DNA of 64,000 nt, taken from Ochrobactrum chromiisoli. GTDB lineage: Bacteria; Pseudomonadota; Alphaproteobacteria; Rhizobiales; Rhizobiaceae. This document shows, one piece after another, positions 47,935-58,615 of the stretch; within the stretch, counting starts at the first letter, position 1; every line of letters starts with the position of its first letter. Below the pieces are notes generated by a model. The model had not been told where the DNA came from, did no database searches, and worked only from the letters and a program-made list of their open reading frames with translations. The DNA lies in assembly GCF_026241335.1 (NCBI RefSeq), contig NZ_JAPHAV010000004.1:124001-188000 (forward strand). Direction: 5' to 3'. A program made the translations under genes and the position numbers.

Positions 47935-49158
47935 CTAAGATACGACGTCTAACAATACTTCTCGCATTTTGTATGCCAACTCCCGTCGATCAAATTGTTG
48001 CGCACTTTCTTGGCAATTTTGTGCCAGATTTTCGCGAAGGTCGCTGTTGGTATGCAACTCTATAACTGCCTGCGTCATTTCACCTGCTGATTCCGGTTCA
48101 ATTAATAACCCAACTTCATGATGGCGAACAATATCAGCAGCTTCCCCCTTTACACCAAATAGAACAGGCACTCCCATTGCCATGCTCTCAAACAGTTTCG
48201 AAGGAATGACTGACTTGAAGAGATCGTCATTTTTTAGATGAATTAAAGAAACGTCCAAAAGAGACCAATAACGAGTGACCTCGCTTTTCGGAACAGATTC
48301 CAAAAAGAGGACGTTATGTATGCGTTCAGTTTCTACGCGCTTCATCAGGTGTTTTTTCTGAGCCCCGTCCCCGAGCATTAATATGCGGATATCCGTAAGT
48401 CCCAACTTACTGATGTTTTTAGCTGTATCAAGAACTGTGTCTAGGCCATGAGCCATGCCCATCGTGCCAATATAGCCCAATATAAAACAGTCCTGTAATT
48501 CGTATCGTTTGATTAAATTCTCGTCTTTTGCCATTGGCTTGTAGCGTGAAAGATCTGCACCATTTGTAACAACGTGTATCTTTTCAGCCGGAACAGCCCG
48601 CGCAATCAGGTTATCACGAAATGAGTTTGTGACCGAAATCACTGCATCTGCGCGATGATATAAAAATAGTTCTAATCTCTCTAACATGTCGAGTAGCGAA
48701 GACTTTTTCATAGCGCCCACTACACGAATTGATTCTGGCCACAGATCACGAAGTTCAAAAACCCAAGGACGACGCTTAAGCAAGCCCGTAAGCCATCCAG
48801 CGACGGCGGTGAAAAATTGTGGCGACGTAGCGACAATAAGGTCCACCCTTTTGACGAAAAGGGCAGCTACAGTAGCAGAAATCATAAAGCTTATATAATC
48901 GAGGCTGCGTCGAATGAACCCTTCATTTGCTGAGATGTAGCTCCACACTCGAATTACCTGGACGCCCTCAATTTCCTCGCGCTGCCAAAGCCGATTAGTA
49001 TAACCGGCAAATACACGGCCTTTTGGAAAATTGGGAACGCACGTTATTACTGTGACCTGGTGACCATCCTGAACCCATTCTCGAGCGTGTTCAAATGTAC
49101 GGGATGCAGGTGCGTTAACTTCTGGTGGGAAATTATCAGTCAGAAACAGTATATGCAT
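47935..49158 (-). CDS. GT4 glycosyltransferase, WbuB-like
   Basis: About 407 residues from ATG 49158, whose ATG overlaps the stop of the heparinase-like gene (TAATG). N-terminal HILFLTDNFPPEVNAPASRT, VVTCVPNFPKGRVF-type segment and WQREEIEGVQVIRVW match WbuB-type transferases, which add L-fucosamine-type residues in some O antigens. The GT4 end has GYIGTMGMAHGLD and VPVLFGVKGEAADIVRHHEVG (nucleotide-sugar site with the Glu of the E-x7-E motif). No L-FucNAc synthesis genes are in view, so the donor may differ. Confidence 0.88.
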   Translation of the reverse strand: MHILFLTDNFPPEVNAPASRTFEHAREWVQDGHQVTVITCVPNFPKGRVFAGYTNRLWQREEIEGVQVIRVWSYISANEGFIRRSLDYISFMISATVAALFVKRVDLIVATSPQFFTAVAGWLTGLLKRRPWVFELRDLWPESIRVVGAMKKSSLLDMLERLELFLYHRADAVISVTNSFRDNLIARAVPAEKIHVVTNGADLSRYKPMAKDENLIKRYELQDCFILGYIGTMGMAHGLDTVLDTAKNISKLGLTDIRILMLGDGAQKKHLMKRVETERIHNVLFLESVPKSEVTRYWSLLDVSLIHLKNDDLFKSVIPSKLFESMAMGVPVLFGVKGEAADIVRHHEVGLLIEPESAGEMTQAVIELHTNSDLRENLAQNCQESAQQFDRRELAYKMREVLLDVVS

Positions 49159-50792
49159 TATTTTGCCCAATGGATTTCTATTGCTAACCGACCGTTATTA
49201 AGCGGAATAGCTAAACATGTTGTCGTTTCGCTTATCCCGAACTCAGGATGCCATGTAGTCGTCTCCGTATTAAATGTCGCGTCACCAAAGTCCAGCCACA
49301 AGACCTTACCATTTTCTAATTTTAACTCAGGAATACCATCACTTACGGTAAATTTGACCTTCGGATGTAGATGTAACCGAGCCACTGAAGACGTGATCGG
49401 TGTTGAAGAAACGACCTGATCCTCAACTCGTAACTTCTTATTCATCAACAAAAATCTTCGGCGATGCACAGGTTTCCCGGGTAGATAAGAATAGCCGTCG
49501 TGACTAGCGGATGCGATTAAAGAATTACTGGAGGGCAGTACATCAATTTCTGATACACGCGCACGCCTGCCAACTCGAAAACCTCCCCAAACCTCCGAAC
49601 TATTTTGGCCGTTGAGGACGACCGTATTGTGAGCTGCTGTGCCACGCTGTCGCAAACGCTCTGTACTATTTCCATACTCACCAGTCCCGCTATTGACGAA
49701 TACACGTTGCCCAAAGCAGGAAAATTCAAAGCTTAAAGTGTCTGCGTGCGCATGACCGGGTAAATAATCTGGACCGATCTCTGCAAAATCGGCAATTACC
49801 ACCGCTGGCCCTGCAGTTAAACGTACATAGCCAGAAGAGCTAAGATGTTCAACCGGTCCAGGGATGGACGGTGGTCGTATGTCTAGCGCATCCGAATAGA
49901 GTCCCAATGAATCATTATCTGGCGCAACGCCGAACGCTGCATCATTAAAGAACGCTATACCGCCATCTGGATGACTGAGCCTGTCAAGCCATTCTCGAGC
50001 GCTCACTGCACGACTATCAAGCTTAGACCTGAGTTCTGAAGAGAGCAGTTCAGGAAATGATCGCGCCAAATTGAGTATGTCCAATAGATCTTCAAGCGCC
50101 AAAGCATGATACATCGTTGAAAGTTCAAACTGCCCACCATCGCCTAAAAATTGCTCATCCAGTTGCCGCAGTAATATTGTCTGGGCTTTGTGAAGCCATA
50201 GTTCAGCTTCTTTCCCTTCGAAAAAGTGGCCCGCAAATAGCAACGCCTTAGCATTTGCAAACAAATGATTACCCAGAAGATGCCATTCTAAACGCTCCGA
50301 TAAAGCCCGAGTTTGCACCGCCAAAGAGTGCCGTGCCGTAATCGAGAGTTTACCACTGGATAAGTGCCATTTAATCCAGTTAACAATACGTAGCGACAAC
50401 GGGTAGGGCTCCCAACCAGAGCCGTATCCAGGAGCATTGTCGTTAATCCAACGCTCAATTAAATCACTATGCCAAGCGTGACGGCTCTGCCAATCTTTTG
50501 CTTGTAGATCGTTAAAATAATGAAGATTATATCGCCACAGTTTAGGCATTGTTGGGCTATCCCACCCCACGCTTCCTAAATCATGTTCAGAATTAAGGAA
50601 GCGGAAACGTTGTGGCCCAAGCTGACCGCACTCTCGCATAGCTGGCTGGGACCATTTTCCAAACTGCCTCCGCATTGGAGGAGCTGGACTCAAGTCAGGT
50701 TTAATCTTCTTGAGCCGAAACCATACTCGTCCGTAGATTTGAATGGGCTTAAGGTAACGAACGGTGCGCCACAGACGAGGTATGGCAATCAT
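49158..50792 (-). CDS. Heparinase II/III-family protein
   Basis: 544 residues. An alpha-helical toroid in the N-terminal two-thirds (RYNLHYFNDLQAKDWQS, YGSGWEPYPLSLRIVNWIKW, WHLLGNHLFANAKALLFAG) is followed by the Hepar_II_III beta domain (YLPGHAHADTLSFEFSCFGQ with the catalytic-type His/Tyr, AHNTVVLNGQNSSEVWG). It has no obvious signal peptide. In the same order with a two-domain oxidoreductase and a WbuB-like transferase this gene occurs in several O-antigen/EPS clusters; it may modify or trim the uronic polymer. Its ATG overlaps the upstream gene by 4 bp. Confidence 0.88.
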   Translation of the reverse strand: MIAIPRLWRTVRYLKPIQIYGRVWFRLKKIKPDLSPAPPMRRQFGKWSQPAMRECGQLGPQRFRFLNSEHDLGSVGWDSPTMPKLWRYNLHYFNDLQAKDWQSRHAWHSDLIERWINDNAPGYGSGWEPYPLSLRIVNWIKWHLSSGKLSITARHSLAVQTRALSERLEWHLLGNHLFANAKALLFAGHFFEGKEAELWLHKAQTILLRQLDEQFLGDGGQFELSTMYHALALEDLLDILNLARSFPELLSSELRSKLDSRAVSAREWLDRLSHPDGGIAFFNDAAFGVAPDNDSLGLYSDALDIRPPSIPGPVEHLSSSGYVRLTAGPAVVIADFAEIGPDYLPGHAHADTLSFEFSCFGQRVFVNSGTGEYGNSTERLRQRGTAAHNTVVLNGQNSSEVWGGFRVGRRARVSEIDVLPSSNSLIASASHDGYSYLPGKPVHRRRFLLMNKKLRVEDQVVSSTPITSSVARLHLHPKVKFTVSDGIPELKLENGKVLWLDFGDATFNTETTTWHPEFGISETTTCLAIPLNNGRLAIEIHWAK

Positions 50793-52915
50793 ACATTCGT
50801 ACTCCCTAGCGTTTGAGCAATCTCAATTGATAGGCGAGCACTTTCAATAATTTCCTCATGTGGAATGGGTGACGCGCTCCCTTCCTTCACTGCACGCAAA
50901 AACGCAGCGGTGCAGGCCAACTGCCCCTTATCTTGACGCCACAGGTTCATTTTGCTGAAGCCAGACCAACCCCACCCTTTCAACTTACGGAAATTGTCAA
51001 GTTGTAGAACGCGGCCACCGGCAAATACTTCTATTCGCTCCTTAGGAAAACCCTTATGCCCATTCGCAAGATACAGTATTGATCCAATCGATCCGTCCGA
51101 GAATGTTAATGTTATGACGGCCTTATCTTCGCGAATTGCCAAGCCAGGATGTGCTCCGAGCGACTGCGCGGTAAATCCAGTTATTGGATGGCCGACTAAA
51201 TGGCGCAATAGGTCGATGAAATGGCAGGCCTCACCTATAATACGCCCACCGCCGACTGCAGGATCCTGCGTCCAGTGATCGGCAGGAATGTCTCCCGCAT
51301 TAACAGTTACAATAAAATTCTTGGGCACCGACAAGGGAGCAAGCAGTGATTTCATCTTCACAACATGCGGCGCAAAACGGCGGTTGAAGCCCACCATCAA
51401 TAGTTGATTCGGCCTTGCGTTAGATTCTTCATTAATCGAGTCCAGTTCGACCTGCGTCAGGCAAAGTGGTTTTTCGCAGAAGACATGTTTCCCTGCCCTA
51501 AGGGCCGCCAGCGTTTGACGAGCATGAGCGTCATGCCGTGTGGCAATAACGATAGTATCAATCGCCGTATCCGACAACAGTGTCGTCTCGTCACTCGAGG
51601 CTTTCGTGAAACCAAATTTTCGGCCAAAATGAACAGCGCTGACCCCACCAGAACTGACTACACCGTGGAGACTCGCCCCCGCGGCTTTGAACGCCGGGAT
51701 CAATACCCTCCCGGCATAATTACCCGCACCTAGGAAGCCTACAACACCCTTGCCTTTCGTTACGCTGTTAGAAACGTCAGTGAGCATTACATAGCGTTCA
51801 GGCTCGGTAGTTGTTTTGGGGTAATCCAGCAAAATCCCCAACGAGGGCTGTCCAGAAGACAGCAGATCCATCGCCTCTCCTGCGTCTTCTATGGCGAAGC
51901 GATGAGTAATGAGTGGCTCAAGATTGAATGCTCCGGCCGCCATCAGGTCAAGCACGGCCTCGAAATTGCGCTGCTCGGTCCAACGTACGAAGCCGATTGG
52001 GTAATCTTGTCCCTGCTCCTCGTAAGCTGAATCGTAGCGTCCCGGACCGTATGAACAGGAGACTTGAAAGCTAAGCTCTTTTTCGTAGAACTCGGCTCGA
52101 CTCAGCTCTAGCCCGACTACACCCACTAGAACGATGCGGCCACGCTTGCGACACATACGCGCGGCTTGCGAAACCGGCTCGTTGCTTTTCGTGGACGCCG
52201 TGATGATTACCGCATCCACGCCTCGACCACGCGAAAAGGCTTGCGCCCGCGCGAGCGTATCTTCGCCCGCGCCAGGGTTGACGGTCTCCGCGCCTAAGCG
52301 GCGCGCGATCTCCAATCGGGCTGGATCAAAATCGATGCCCAGAACACGACAGCCCTGTGCACGCAACATCTGCACTGTGAGCAGTCCGATCAGACCGAGG
52401 CCTGTGACAACTACACATTCGCCAATTGTTGGGTTTGCTAATCGAATTCCCTGAAGTCCTATCGAGGCGAGAACGGTGAAGCTCGCTGTATCATCACTCA
52501 CATTTTCGGGAATTTTCGCGCAGAGATTTTGCGGGACAGCGACGATTTCGGCATGTTTACCGTTAGAAACAACTCGATCACCCGGCGCAAATCCCGTGGC
52601 TTGGCTTTCTATCACTTGACCGACATTACAATATCCCAGCGCCAAAGGCTGATCGAGCTTCGAGCGCACCGCTTCGATGGTGGTTACGAGACCGTCCGTC
52701 TTGATTTTTTCCAACACCATTCGCACTTTGTCAGGTTGTGAGCGGGCTTTATTAACTAGGTTCGCTTTTCCAAAATCCACAAGCATCCGCTCTGTTCCGG
52801 CAGAGACGAGGCTGATCGAAGTACGGATCAAAACTTGTCCTTTCCCAATGAGTGGCGCGGGAACGTCTGCCACTTCGGTAGATCCGTCCTTAAGCGATTG
52901 GAGAAGCTGTTTCAT
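50789..52915 (-). CDS. Two-domain oxidoreductase (Zn-type alcohol dehydrogenase + Gfo/Idh/MocA)
   Basis: 708 residues. N-terminal half: medium-chain dehydrogenase (residues 1 to about 370) with VVTGLGLIGLLTVQMLRAQG as NAD-binding motif and GYCNVGQVIESQATGFAPGD. C-terminal half: Gfo/Idh/MocA (about 390-708) with VGFLGAGNYAGRVLIPAFKA, CEKPLCLT (the EKP motif) and FNRRFAPHV. Such natural fusions are common in O-antigen and EPS clusters; the substrate is unknown, presumably a nucleotide-bound or lipid-bound sugar. Overlaps neighbours by 4 bp on both sides. Confidence 0.9.
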   Translation of the reverse strand: MKQLLQSLKDGSTEVADVPAPLIGKGQVLIRTSISLVSAGTERMLVDFGKANLVNKARSQPDKVRMVLEKIKTDGLVTTIEAVRSKLDQPLALGYCNVGQVIESQATGFAPGDRVVSNGKHAEIVAVPQNLCAKIPENVSDDTASFTVLASIGLQGIRLANPTIGECVVVTGLGLIGLLTVQMLRAQGCRVLGIDFDPARLEIARRLGAETVNPGAGEDTLARAQAFSRGRGVDAVIITASTKSNEPVSQAARMCRKRGRIVLVGVVGLELSRAEFYEKELSFQVSCSYGPGRYDSAYEEQGQDYPIGFVRWTEQRNFEAVLDLMAAGAFNLEPLITHRFAIEDAGEAMDLLSSGQPSLGILLDYPKTTTEPERYVMLTDVSNSVTKGKGVVGFLGAGNYAGRVLIPAFKAAGASLHGVVSSGGVSAVHFGRKFGFTKASSDETTLLSDTAIDTIVIATRHDAHARQTLAALRAGKHVFCEKPLCLTQVELDSINEESNARPNQLLMVGFNRRFAPHVVKMKSLLAPLSVPKNFIVTVNAGDIPADHWTQDPAVGGGRIIGEACHFIDLLRHLVGHPITGFTAQSLGAHPGLAIREDKAVITLTFSDGSIGSILYLANGHKGFPKERIEVFAGGRVLQLDNFRKLKGWGWSGFSKMNLWRQDKGQLACTAAFLRAVKEGSASPIPHEEIIESARLSIEIAQTLGSTNV

Positions 52916-54093
52916 GAGCTGGACTTTCTTATAGAACTGGGAGTGCGGGCGTCGAGTATTACACGCTGCAAAAAAGCAAAAGTTTCGTTTGCGCAGCGTT
53001 GCCAGTTGAAGTCGGATGCCAAGTCACGCGTGCGCCTAGAAAGGTTGCCGCGCAGCACGGGATCGTCGATTAGTTGTCGCAAAGCTTCAGCAATTGAGGA
53101 CGGGTCTTCAGGGTTAAAATAAATACCTCCATCGCGGAGGCACTCCGGCATTGGTCCCCGATCTGAGCACGCCAAAGGTAAGCCGGCTGCCATCTTCTCA
53201 AGCAGGATATTGGGCATATTTTCGCAACTTGATGCAAAAACACCGATATCTGCCTTAGCCAAATAATCCTGCACAGTAGCCTGTGGTTGAGGAGGATGAA
53301 GATAAGCCCAGCTGCCTTGTGGATCATGTAGCGCTATGGCTGCTTTGATACGTCCTACGCTTGCGGGCACCGAGTGCGGCCCCATCATGTCAAACTGTAA
53401 TGGCAAACCGGTTTGCCTTCGCAATCCAGCCAAAGCAGCAATGACGTGCCATTGATGCTTGTAAGGACTCGCATGCGAAATATAGACAATGCGCAACGGC
53501 GCATCGTCCGTGAATTCTGAGCGCGACCGGAATTGTCGTTGAGGCACAGAGAAATTGTTGCTTACCCCATGTGATATAGTCGCAATCTGCGCCCCGACCG
53601 ATCCACTGGCCTCCAGCACACTTTGACGGGCGAAGTGAGTTAAGAAGATCAACCCATCAGCACGGCGAAAACTGCGTGCTTGCATCATACGCAACAGTTC
53701 GAGCCTGAAACGTTTGATTCCCCATCCATAGCGCGCCACCTCAATGCGATCAAAAGGAAGCATATTGCGGCTCATCGTGACGAAAGGGTGGAAATTACCC
53801 GGCACATTGCCACCCGGAGCGAAAAGTAGATCACAACCTGCCGCCAGTGCCTCTTCTGGCAATGTATGACGCTGCCATCGCGCGCGCGCGAACTGGCCTT
53901 CCTCCATCACAGGCGGAGAGCGCAGTTCCAGCCATGCACGTTCATTGATACGAGCAACGGTGTTCCTGTTTCCCCAGACGATGACCCGTTTAATACCGTA
54001 GTTCTGCGGATGGGCGGCGGATAGCAATTCAACAAGATGGGTGACGCCTCCGCCCTCGCGAAGGTTGGAAGCATCAAGGGCAACACTAAACAT
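52912..54093 (-). CDS. GT4 family glycosyltransferase
   Basis: 393 residues. GT-B fold, with N-terminal ALDASNLREGGGVTHLVELL (the glycine-rich acceptor loop) and C-terminal IGVFASSCENMPNILLEKMA, containing the nucleotide-sugar E-x7-E region with PNILLEKMAAGLPLACSDRG. Adds one sugar to the growing undecaprenyl-linked repeat in the cytoplasm. Starts inside the end of the wzy-like gene (8 bp overlap). Confidence 0.9.
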   Translation of the reverse strand: MFSVALDASNLREGGGVTHLVELLSAAHPQNYGIKRVIVWGNRNTVARINERAWLELRSPPVMEEGQFARARWQRHTLPEEALAAGCDLLFAPGGNVPGNFHPFVTMSRNMLPFDRIEVARYGWGIKRFRLELLRMMQARSFRRADGLIFLTHFARQSVLEASGSVGAQIATISHGVSNNFSVPQRQFRSRSEFTDDAPLRIVYISHASPYKHQWHVIAALAGLRRQTGLPLQFDMMGPHSVPASVGRIKAAIALHDPQGSWAYLHPPQPQATVQDYLAKADIGVFASSCENMPNILLEKMAAGLPLACSDRGPMPECLRDGGIYFNPEDPSSIAEALRQLIDDPVLRGNLSRRTRDLASDFNWQRCANETFAFLQRVILDARTPSSIRKSSS

Positions 54094-55420
54094 GTCTTGT
54101 TCTTCCTATTCGAGACAAATCCTTCATAATGGTGAATGTGATCCAAATAACCAAAAAAAGGATAATGAGATTGTGAAGATATACATACCCATAATAAAAA
54201 AACCTTTGTGAATACAAAGCAAACGACAGCAAGAACCAAGAGGCGAAAAAACTCCGTGGTGCAGCTACCATCAGCTTTCGCATCAGTACGGACAAAAATA
54301 GTCCCATGACTGCAGCTCCGAACACTCCAAAATTCATATATCCTTCACCGAGGATTCCGAAGCCCCCCATCGTTTGGTATGTACTTTCGAACATTCGATA
54401 GGGATCGACATACCGCTCCCAAGGTGTCGGAATGAAGGATGGGATGATATTGATGAACTGACCGAAAAACGTCATTCCGTAATATGCGCCCCACCTTTTT
54501 GATGCGTCGATTGCAACCACGCCACTGTAGACTGACGAGCCAACTGTAGACACGCTGAGATGGTTTTCCTGAAACATCTGGCCGAACACCGATGCAAACA
54601 TCGACTCAGACCCACCCGCCCCACCTCTAATGAGACCCACAAAACTAAAAACAACAAAACCGAAAAACAACACCAACAAGGCCACCAAGTTTTTCTGCTT
54701 TTCACTATTCAAAGAAAGCGCTGAAATCAAATAAGTAACATTAGAAAATATAACAAAAGTGAGTATCTCTGATCTGTTTCCAGCCATTATCCAATAAAAT
54801 GCAATAAGATTAGTTGCAAAAAAGAATGCTATATTCGGTTTTCTGTAATTAAGACAAAATGCAGCCATCAGCAACACAAATATAGCAGGGAGGCCGGACC
54901 AGTACGAGTTCTGATTACCCGAGTACTGACCGGATAGAACAAAGCCTGTTCTGTTAATAAAAAAGGAAACTAACAAACCTGCTGCCCAAATCGCCCATGT
55001 CCGTAGATTGGCTTTGCGATAAAAGAAAACGGATTCAACCTTCTGATTTTCCAAGCAAAATGTCATCAAATAGAGAACCTGTGCTGCGCCAATTAAAGCA
55101 TCGTCTAGATGACCTGCATTGAACGTCGCCCATCTTGCGGGCGTATACATCACCGGCATTACATTAAGGATCACGCAAGCTATCAGAACAATCATCCATA
55201 AAAAATGGAGAACGATGACTAGAGAAATTGCTAGTTTTAAAGGAGTACCTGCACTGAGAGCTTTCATACTGTATAAGGAGAGGCCGACGAATCCCCACAA
55301 CAGAAAACTCCATTGACCTATCTCATAAAGCATAGAGATGGATATGCATAAGATAAATCTTACCAGCAAGAGCCCGCCCCACGTTAGTCTGATATGCGAC
55401 TTAGCGAGCCGTATTATCAT
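54086..55420 (-). CDS. Wzy-like polysaccharide polymerase
   Basis: About 444 residues from ATG 55420, one base after the wzx stop. About eleven hydrophobic helices and a big periplasmic loop with NSYWSGLPAIF upstream and VGSSVYSGVVAIDASKRWGA in the middle; it ends in a basic tail. No named family is obvious, but position between flippase and glycosyltransferase and the topology fit Wzy, which polymerises the repeat units at the periplasmic face. Confidence 0.72.
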   Translation of the reverse strand: MIIRLAKSHIRLTWGGLLLVRFILCISISMLYEIGQWSFLLWGFVGLSLYSMKALSAGTPLKLAISLVIVLHFLWMIVLIACVILNVMPVMYTPARWATFNAGHLDDALIGAAQVLYLMTFCLENQKVESVFFYRKANLRTWAIWAAGLLVSFFINRTGFVLSGQYSGNQNSYWSGLPAIFVLLMAAFCLNYRKPNIAFFFATNLIAFYWIMAGNRSEILTFVIFSNVTYLISALSLNSEKQKNLVALLVLFFGFVVFSFVGLIRGGAGGSESMFASVFGQMFQENHLSVSTVGSSVYSGVVAIDASKRWGAYYGMTFFGQFINIIPSFIPTPWERYVDPYRMFESTYQTMGGFGILGEGYMNFGVFGAAVMGLFLSVLMRKLMVAAPRSFFASWFLLSFALYSQRFFYYGYVYLHNLIILFLVIWITFTIMKDLSRIGRTRHV

Positions 55421-55421
55421 G

Positions 55422-56666
55422 TTAAGCCGCTCCCATGCTATGTGAGCGACCAACTAATAAGAGAGCCAGATAAATAGTGTATGCCACCACTACTAAAATC
55501 ACCATTTGAATAGAGGTCGTAATATGGACAATCATCGGTATTAATACGATGAGGAGCCACCATACCAATGTCGACCAAAACACCGCATGGTAACGTGCTT
55601 CAGCTACTAATACGCTCGATATAACCGTAATTGGCGCTGCTACGATTGCTGCCGCCACAAAAAGTGTAAGAGACCACCGGCTGCCTGCGAGCTCTGTTCC
55701 ATAAAAACCAATTAAAAAAGGCCCCAGCAAGAGAACTCCAACAAGTACCGCAATTGCTCCAAAAGCAGAAAATAATTGGGCTTGCTTTATCGTTTTATGC
55801 TGATCATCAATGTCCCGCGTCCAGACATTACGTGCCAACCTTGGCATAACTGTGCGAGAAATAATATTTGATGCCATCTGTGCCAAACCAAACCATTGCA
55901 TCCCCAAGGCGAATTCGGCAAAGGCTGTACCTCCTCCAACCCCGCCAATCAAAGAACGCCCAGCCAGCCACAGCCCAGTGTTGGTCATCGTCGTAGCCAG
56001 AAACATCGGCCCCAGATAAGCCCAGACCACTTTAATATTGGAAGAATTCAGCACTGCGCCTTGTTTAGTGTAGCGCCGGACAATCTGGCCTAGTCCTCCT
56101 GGGACTAGGATCAACAACGAAATGCATGTGGCAAGCAGATATATACGCAATGGCCACTGTGATTCGTCGAGAAGAACCGCGATCAACGTTCCTCCAATTA
56201 AAATTATGCCCAACACAAAGCTAGAAATGGTTACCCAGCCGAATCGCTCAAAGCCGTTGCTCACCCCTACCAGCAGGTTGTTCAATCCAATTCCTAAAAT
56301 TAAAGCAGCTAAAACGCCTTTTTTCGCCGGTTCAGACAGCCCTATTATTTCAGCTGGCACGACCAGTACGGTGATCATCGCCATTGCCAGACCTACAACT
56401 ACTACACCTGCCGCCAAAATCACCTGCGTCAACGCATCGACGGAAGCGTCCACTGTCATTCGCGCGCAGAAACGAGGTAACCCCTTCATCATACCTAACA
56501 TAGCCATATTCGACAAAGAGGTTGCGGTCAGATGGACAAATGTGAATAAAGCAAACGCTTCAGCTCCAAATGCCCTTGCCACCAACGCGGAAGCTAAAAC
56601 AACTGCTCCGCGTGAGAACAACATCGCCAGAGTAAGAAATAAAGATCCCTTCAATAAACCAGACAT
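55422..56666 (-). CDS. Oligosaccharide flippase, Wzx type
   Basis: About 414 residues with twelve or so predicted membrane helices and few charged loops. It resembles the polysaccharide_synt/MATE-like flippase fold that moves the undecaprenyl-linked repeat across the inner membrane (GSLFLTLAMLFSRGAVVLAS at the start, QWFGLAQMASNIISRTVMPR mid-protein). ATG 56666 has GAAGGGTGACC upstream; GTG 56678 is an in-frame alternative overlapping the previous stop. Confidence 0.85.
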   Translation of the reverse strand: MSGLLKGSLFLTLAMLFSRGAVVLASALVARAFGAEAFALFTFVHLTATSLSNMAMLGMMKGLPRFCARMTVDASVDALTQVILAAGVVVVGLAMAMITVLVVPAEIIGLSEPAKKGVLAALILGIGLNNLLVGVSNGFERFGWVTISSFVLGIILIGGTLIAVLLDESQWPLRIYLLATCISLLILVPGGLGQIVRRYTKQGAVLNSSNIKVVWAYLGPMFLATTMTNTGLWLAGRSLIGGVGGGTAFAEFALGMQWFGLAQMASNIISRTVMPRLARNVWTRDIDDQHKTIKQAQLFSAFGAIAVLVGVLLLGPFLIGFYGTELAGSRWSLTLFVAAAIVAAPITVISSVLVAEARYHAVFWSTLVWWLLIVLIPMIVHITTSIQMVILVVVAYTIYLALLLVGRSHSMGAA

Positions 56667-56674
56667 ACCTACGG

Positions 56675-57331
56675 TCACCCTTCATAGTTCGTCGGATGAT
56701 GACCATGCGCTTTGAAGGGTTGTGCAAAGTATTTACTTGTTCGATCAAGCTCGCGTCTTGGGGCAGCCGGGCTACCTGCAAGTACGACGTATTCCTCTTT
56801 ATGCTGGCGCGCAACTACGCTGCCCATACCGACAAATGTACCATTGTTCACCAGCGAACCTGGGATAAAACGGCACGCCGCCCCGATATAACACCAGTCT
56901 CCGATTTCCACTGAGCGCGTCACAGTAATATTCAATGGGTCAGCACTATGAGTATAAATAATCGTTGATCGCCCGGCAATGATAGTGTTATTTCCTATTC
57001 TCACACCGCCTGAAGCCTCGATAAAATGGAACCTGCGGATGGAACTGTTACGCCCTAATCTTAGCCACCCTTTACCAGCTCCCGTGATCCAATTGAGAGA
57101 TTCAATCTTTGAACCGCTTGCCATTTCGAGTTCTGATAATCGGTGCAAAAGATTAAAATGCCCGATCCTTACATAATCTCCAAGGTGAAGCCTACGTACA
57201 TTTACAAGCGAACAACCAATGTAGCAACCTCGCCCGATCTTTGCACCACCGGCTCTCAGCAAAACAATCTTGAGAGGGTTGGGGATCACAGCTATTAATA
57301 AAGTGATAAGTAGACACAAAGCGCGCTTCAT
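56675..57331 (-). CDS. Left-handed beta-helix acyltransferase
   Basis: 218 residues. Hexapeptide-repeat rhythm ([67 protein letters not shown]) of the WbbJ/LbH family, preceded by a hydrophobic stretch at the N terminus. Probably O-acetylates a sugar of the repeat; the acceptor is unknown. Its ATG overlaps the TviB stop by 4 bp. Confidence 0.87.
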   Translation of the reverse strand: MKRALCLLITLLIAVIPNPLKIVLLRAGGAKIGRGCYIGCSLVNVRRLHLGDYVRIGHFNLLHRLSELEMASGSKIESLNWITGAGKGWLRLGRNSSIRRFHFIEASGGVRIGNNTIIAGRSTIIYTHSADPLNITVTRSVEIGDWCYIGAACRFIPGSLVNNGTFVGMGSVVARQHKEEYVVLAGSPAAPRRELDRTSKYFAQPFKAHGHHPTNYEG

Positions 57332-58605
57332 AACCGCAAATCCACGCTGTCAACTGGAAGCACATTTTTAAGATCGTAGACGACATGCTCCTGCTTGCCG
57401 TAGGAACGTATAGTTTCAATCCCAAGCTTAGTGAATTCTTTGTGCGCCACCGTCAGAATAATCGCGTCGTAGGCACCACTTTGAACCTCGTCAATAGGCT
57501 TCAAGCCATACTCGCGTTCAGCCTCTACTGCATCAATCCATGGGTCACAGACATCAACATGTATACCGTAGTCGTGTAGTTCCGTGATGACGTCGACTAC
57601 CCGAGTATTACGCAGATCAGGACAGTTCTCCTTGAACGAAAGACCCAGTACCAAGACGCGAGCGCCATTGACTTGTATGCGTCGTTTGAGCATCGCTTTA
57701 ATGGTCTGGCCAGCTACATATGAACCCATGCCATCATTGATGCGACGACCGGCAAGAATCACCTGCGGATGGTAGCCGAGGCTTTCGGCTTTGTGTGTCA
57801 GATAATAGGGATCAACACCGATGCAGTGCCCTCCTACCAACCCTGGACGGAATGGAAGAAAATTCCATTTTGTACCAGCTGCTCTCAATACAGCTTCGGT
57901 ATCAATTCCCATGCGGTTGAAGATGATGGCCAGTTCGTTGATGAGAGCGATATTGAGATCGCGCTGCGTGTTTTCGATCACCTTTGCAGCCTCCGCCACA
58001 CGGATGCTTTCAGCCTTGTACGTTCCGGCGGTAACGATAGAGGCATAAAGTTCATTCACCGTATCGGCAATTTGTGGCGTCGAGCCTGAAGTCACTTTGC
58101 AGATTGTAGTCAACCGGTGCGCCTTATCACCGGGATTAATGCGTTCAGGCGAATACCCGGCAAAGAAATCAACATTAAACTTCAGTTCCGACATCCGCTC
58201 AAGTACCGGAACACAGTCATCTTCCGTTGCACCGGGATAAACAGTGGATTCGTAGATAACGATATCGCCCTTCTTTAGCACCCGCCCAACGGTTTCAGAA
58301 GCTCGGAGCAACGGAGTAAGATCAGGTCGCTTATGAGCGTCGATTGGTGTAGGCACTGTGACGATGTAGATATTGGCTTTAGCCAACTCTTTCATTTCCG
58401 ACGTCAAATCAAGTTGAGCTGCCTCGGCCAATTCCTCCGCCGAAACTTCCTGTGTATGATCTTTGCCTGCGCGTAGTTCCGTGATTCTGTCCTGATTAAT
58501 ATCAAAACCGATTACAGCGTACTTCTTACCGAACTCGACTGCCAAAGGCAGGCCTACATATCCTAAGCCAATTACAGCGATGATCGGTTCTTTTAAAACG
58601 CTCAT
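57328..58605 (-). CDS. UDP-N-acetylglucosamine 6-dehydrogenase, TviB-like
   Basis: About 425 residues from ATG 58605 (CAGGAAAC before it). NAD site [20 protein letters not shown], catalytic cysteine in [20 protein letters not shown], and [16 protein letters not shown] near the end. It matches TviB of the Salmonella Vi antigen over its whole length as I remember that sequence, including the [15 protein letters not shown] core and the [15 protein letters not shown] ending. TviB oxidises UDP-GlcNAc to UDP-GlcNAcA. Next to an epimerase, the pathway may go on to a galacto acid. Confidence 0.9.
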   Translation of the reverse strand: MSVLKEPIIAVIGLGYVGLPLAVEFGKKYAVIGFDINQDRITELRAGKDHTQEVSAEELAEAAQLDLTSEMKELAKANIYIVTVPTPIDAHKRPDLTPLLRASETVGRVLKKGDIVIYESTVYPGATEDDCVPVLERMSELKFNVDFFAGYSPERINPGDKAHRLTTICKVTSGSTPQIADTVNELYASIVTAGTYKAESIRVAEAAKVIENTQRDLNIALINELAIIFNRMGIDTEAVLRAAGTKWNFLPFRPGLVGGHCIGVDPYYLTHKAESLGYHPQVILAGRRINDGMGSYVAGQTIKAMLKRRIQVNGARVLVLGLSFKENCPDLRNTRVVDVITELHDYGIHVDVCDPWIDAVEAEREYGLKPIDEVQSGAYDAIILTVAHKEFTKLGIETIRSYGKQEHVVYDLKNVLPVDSVDLRL

Positions 58606-58615
58606 GTTTCCTGCA

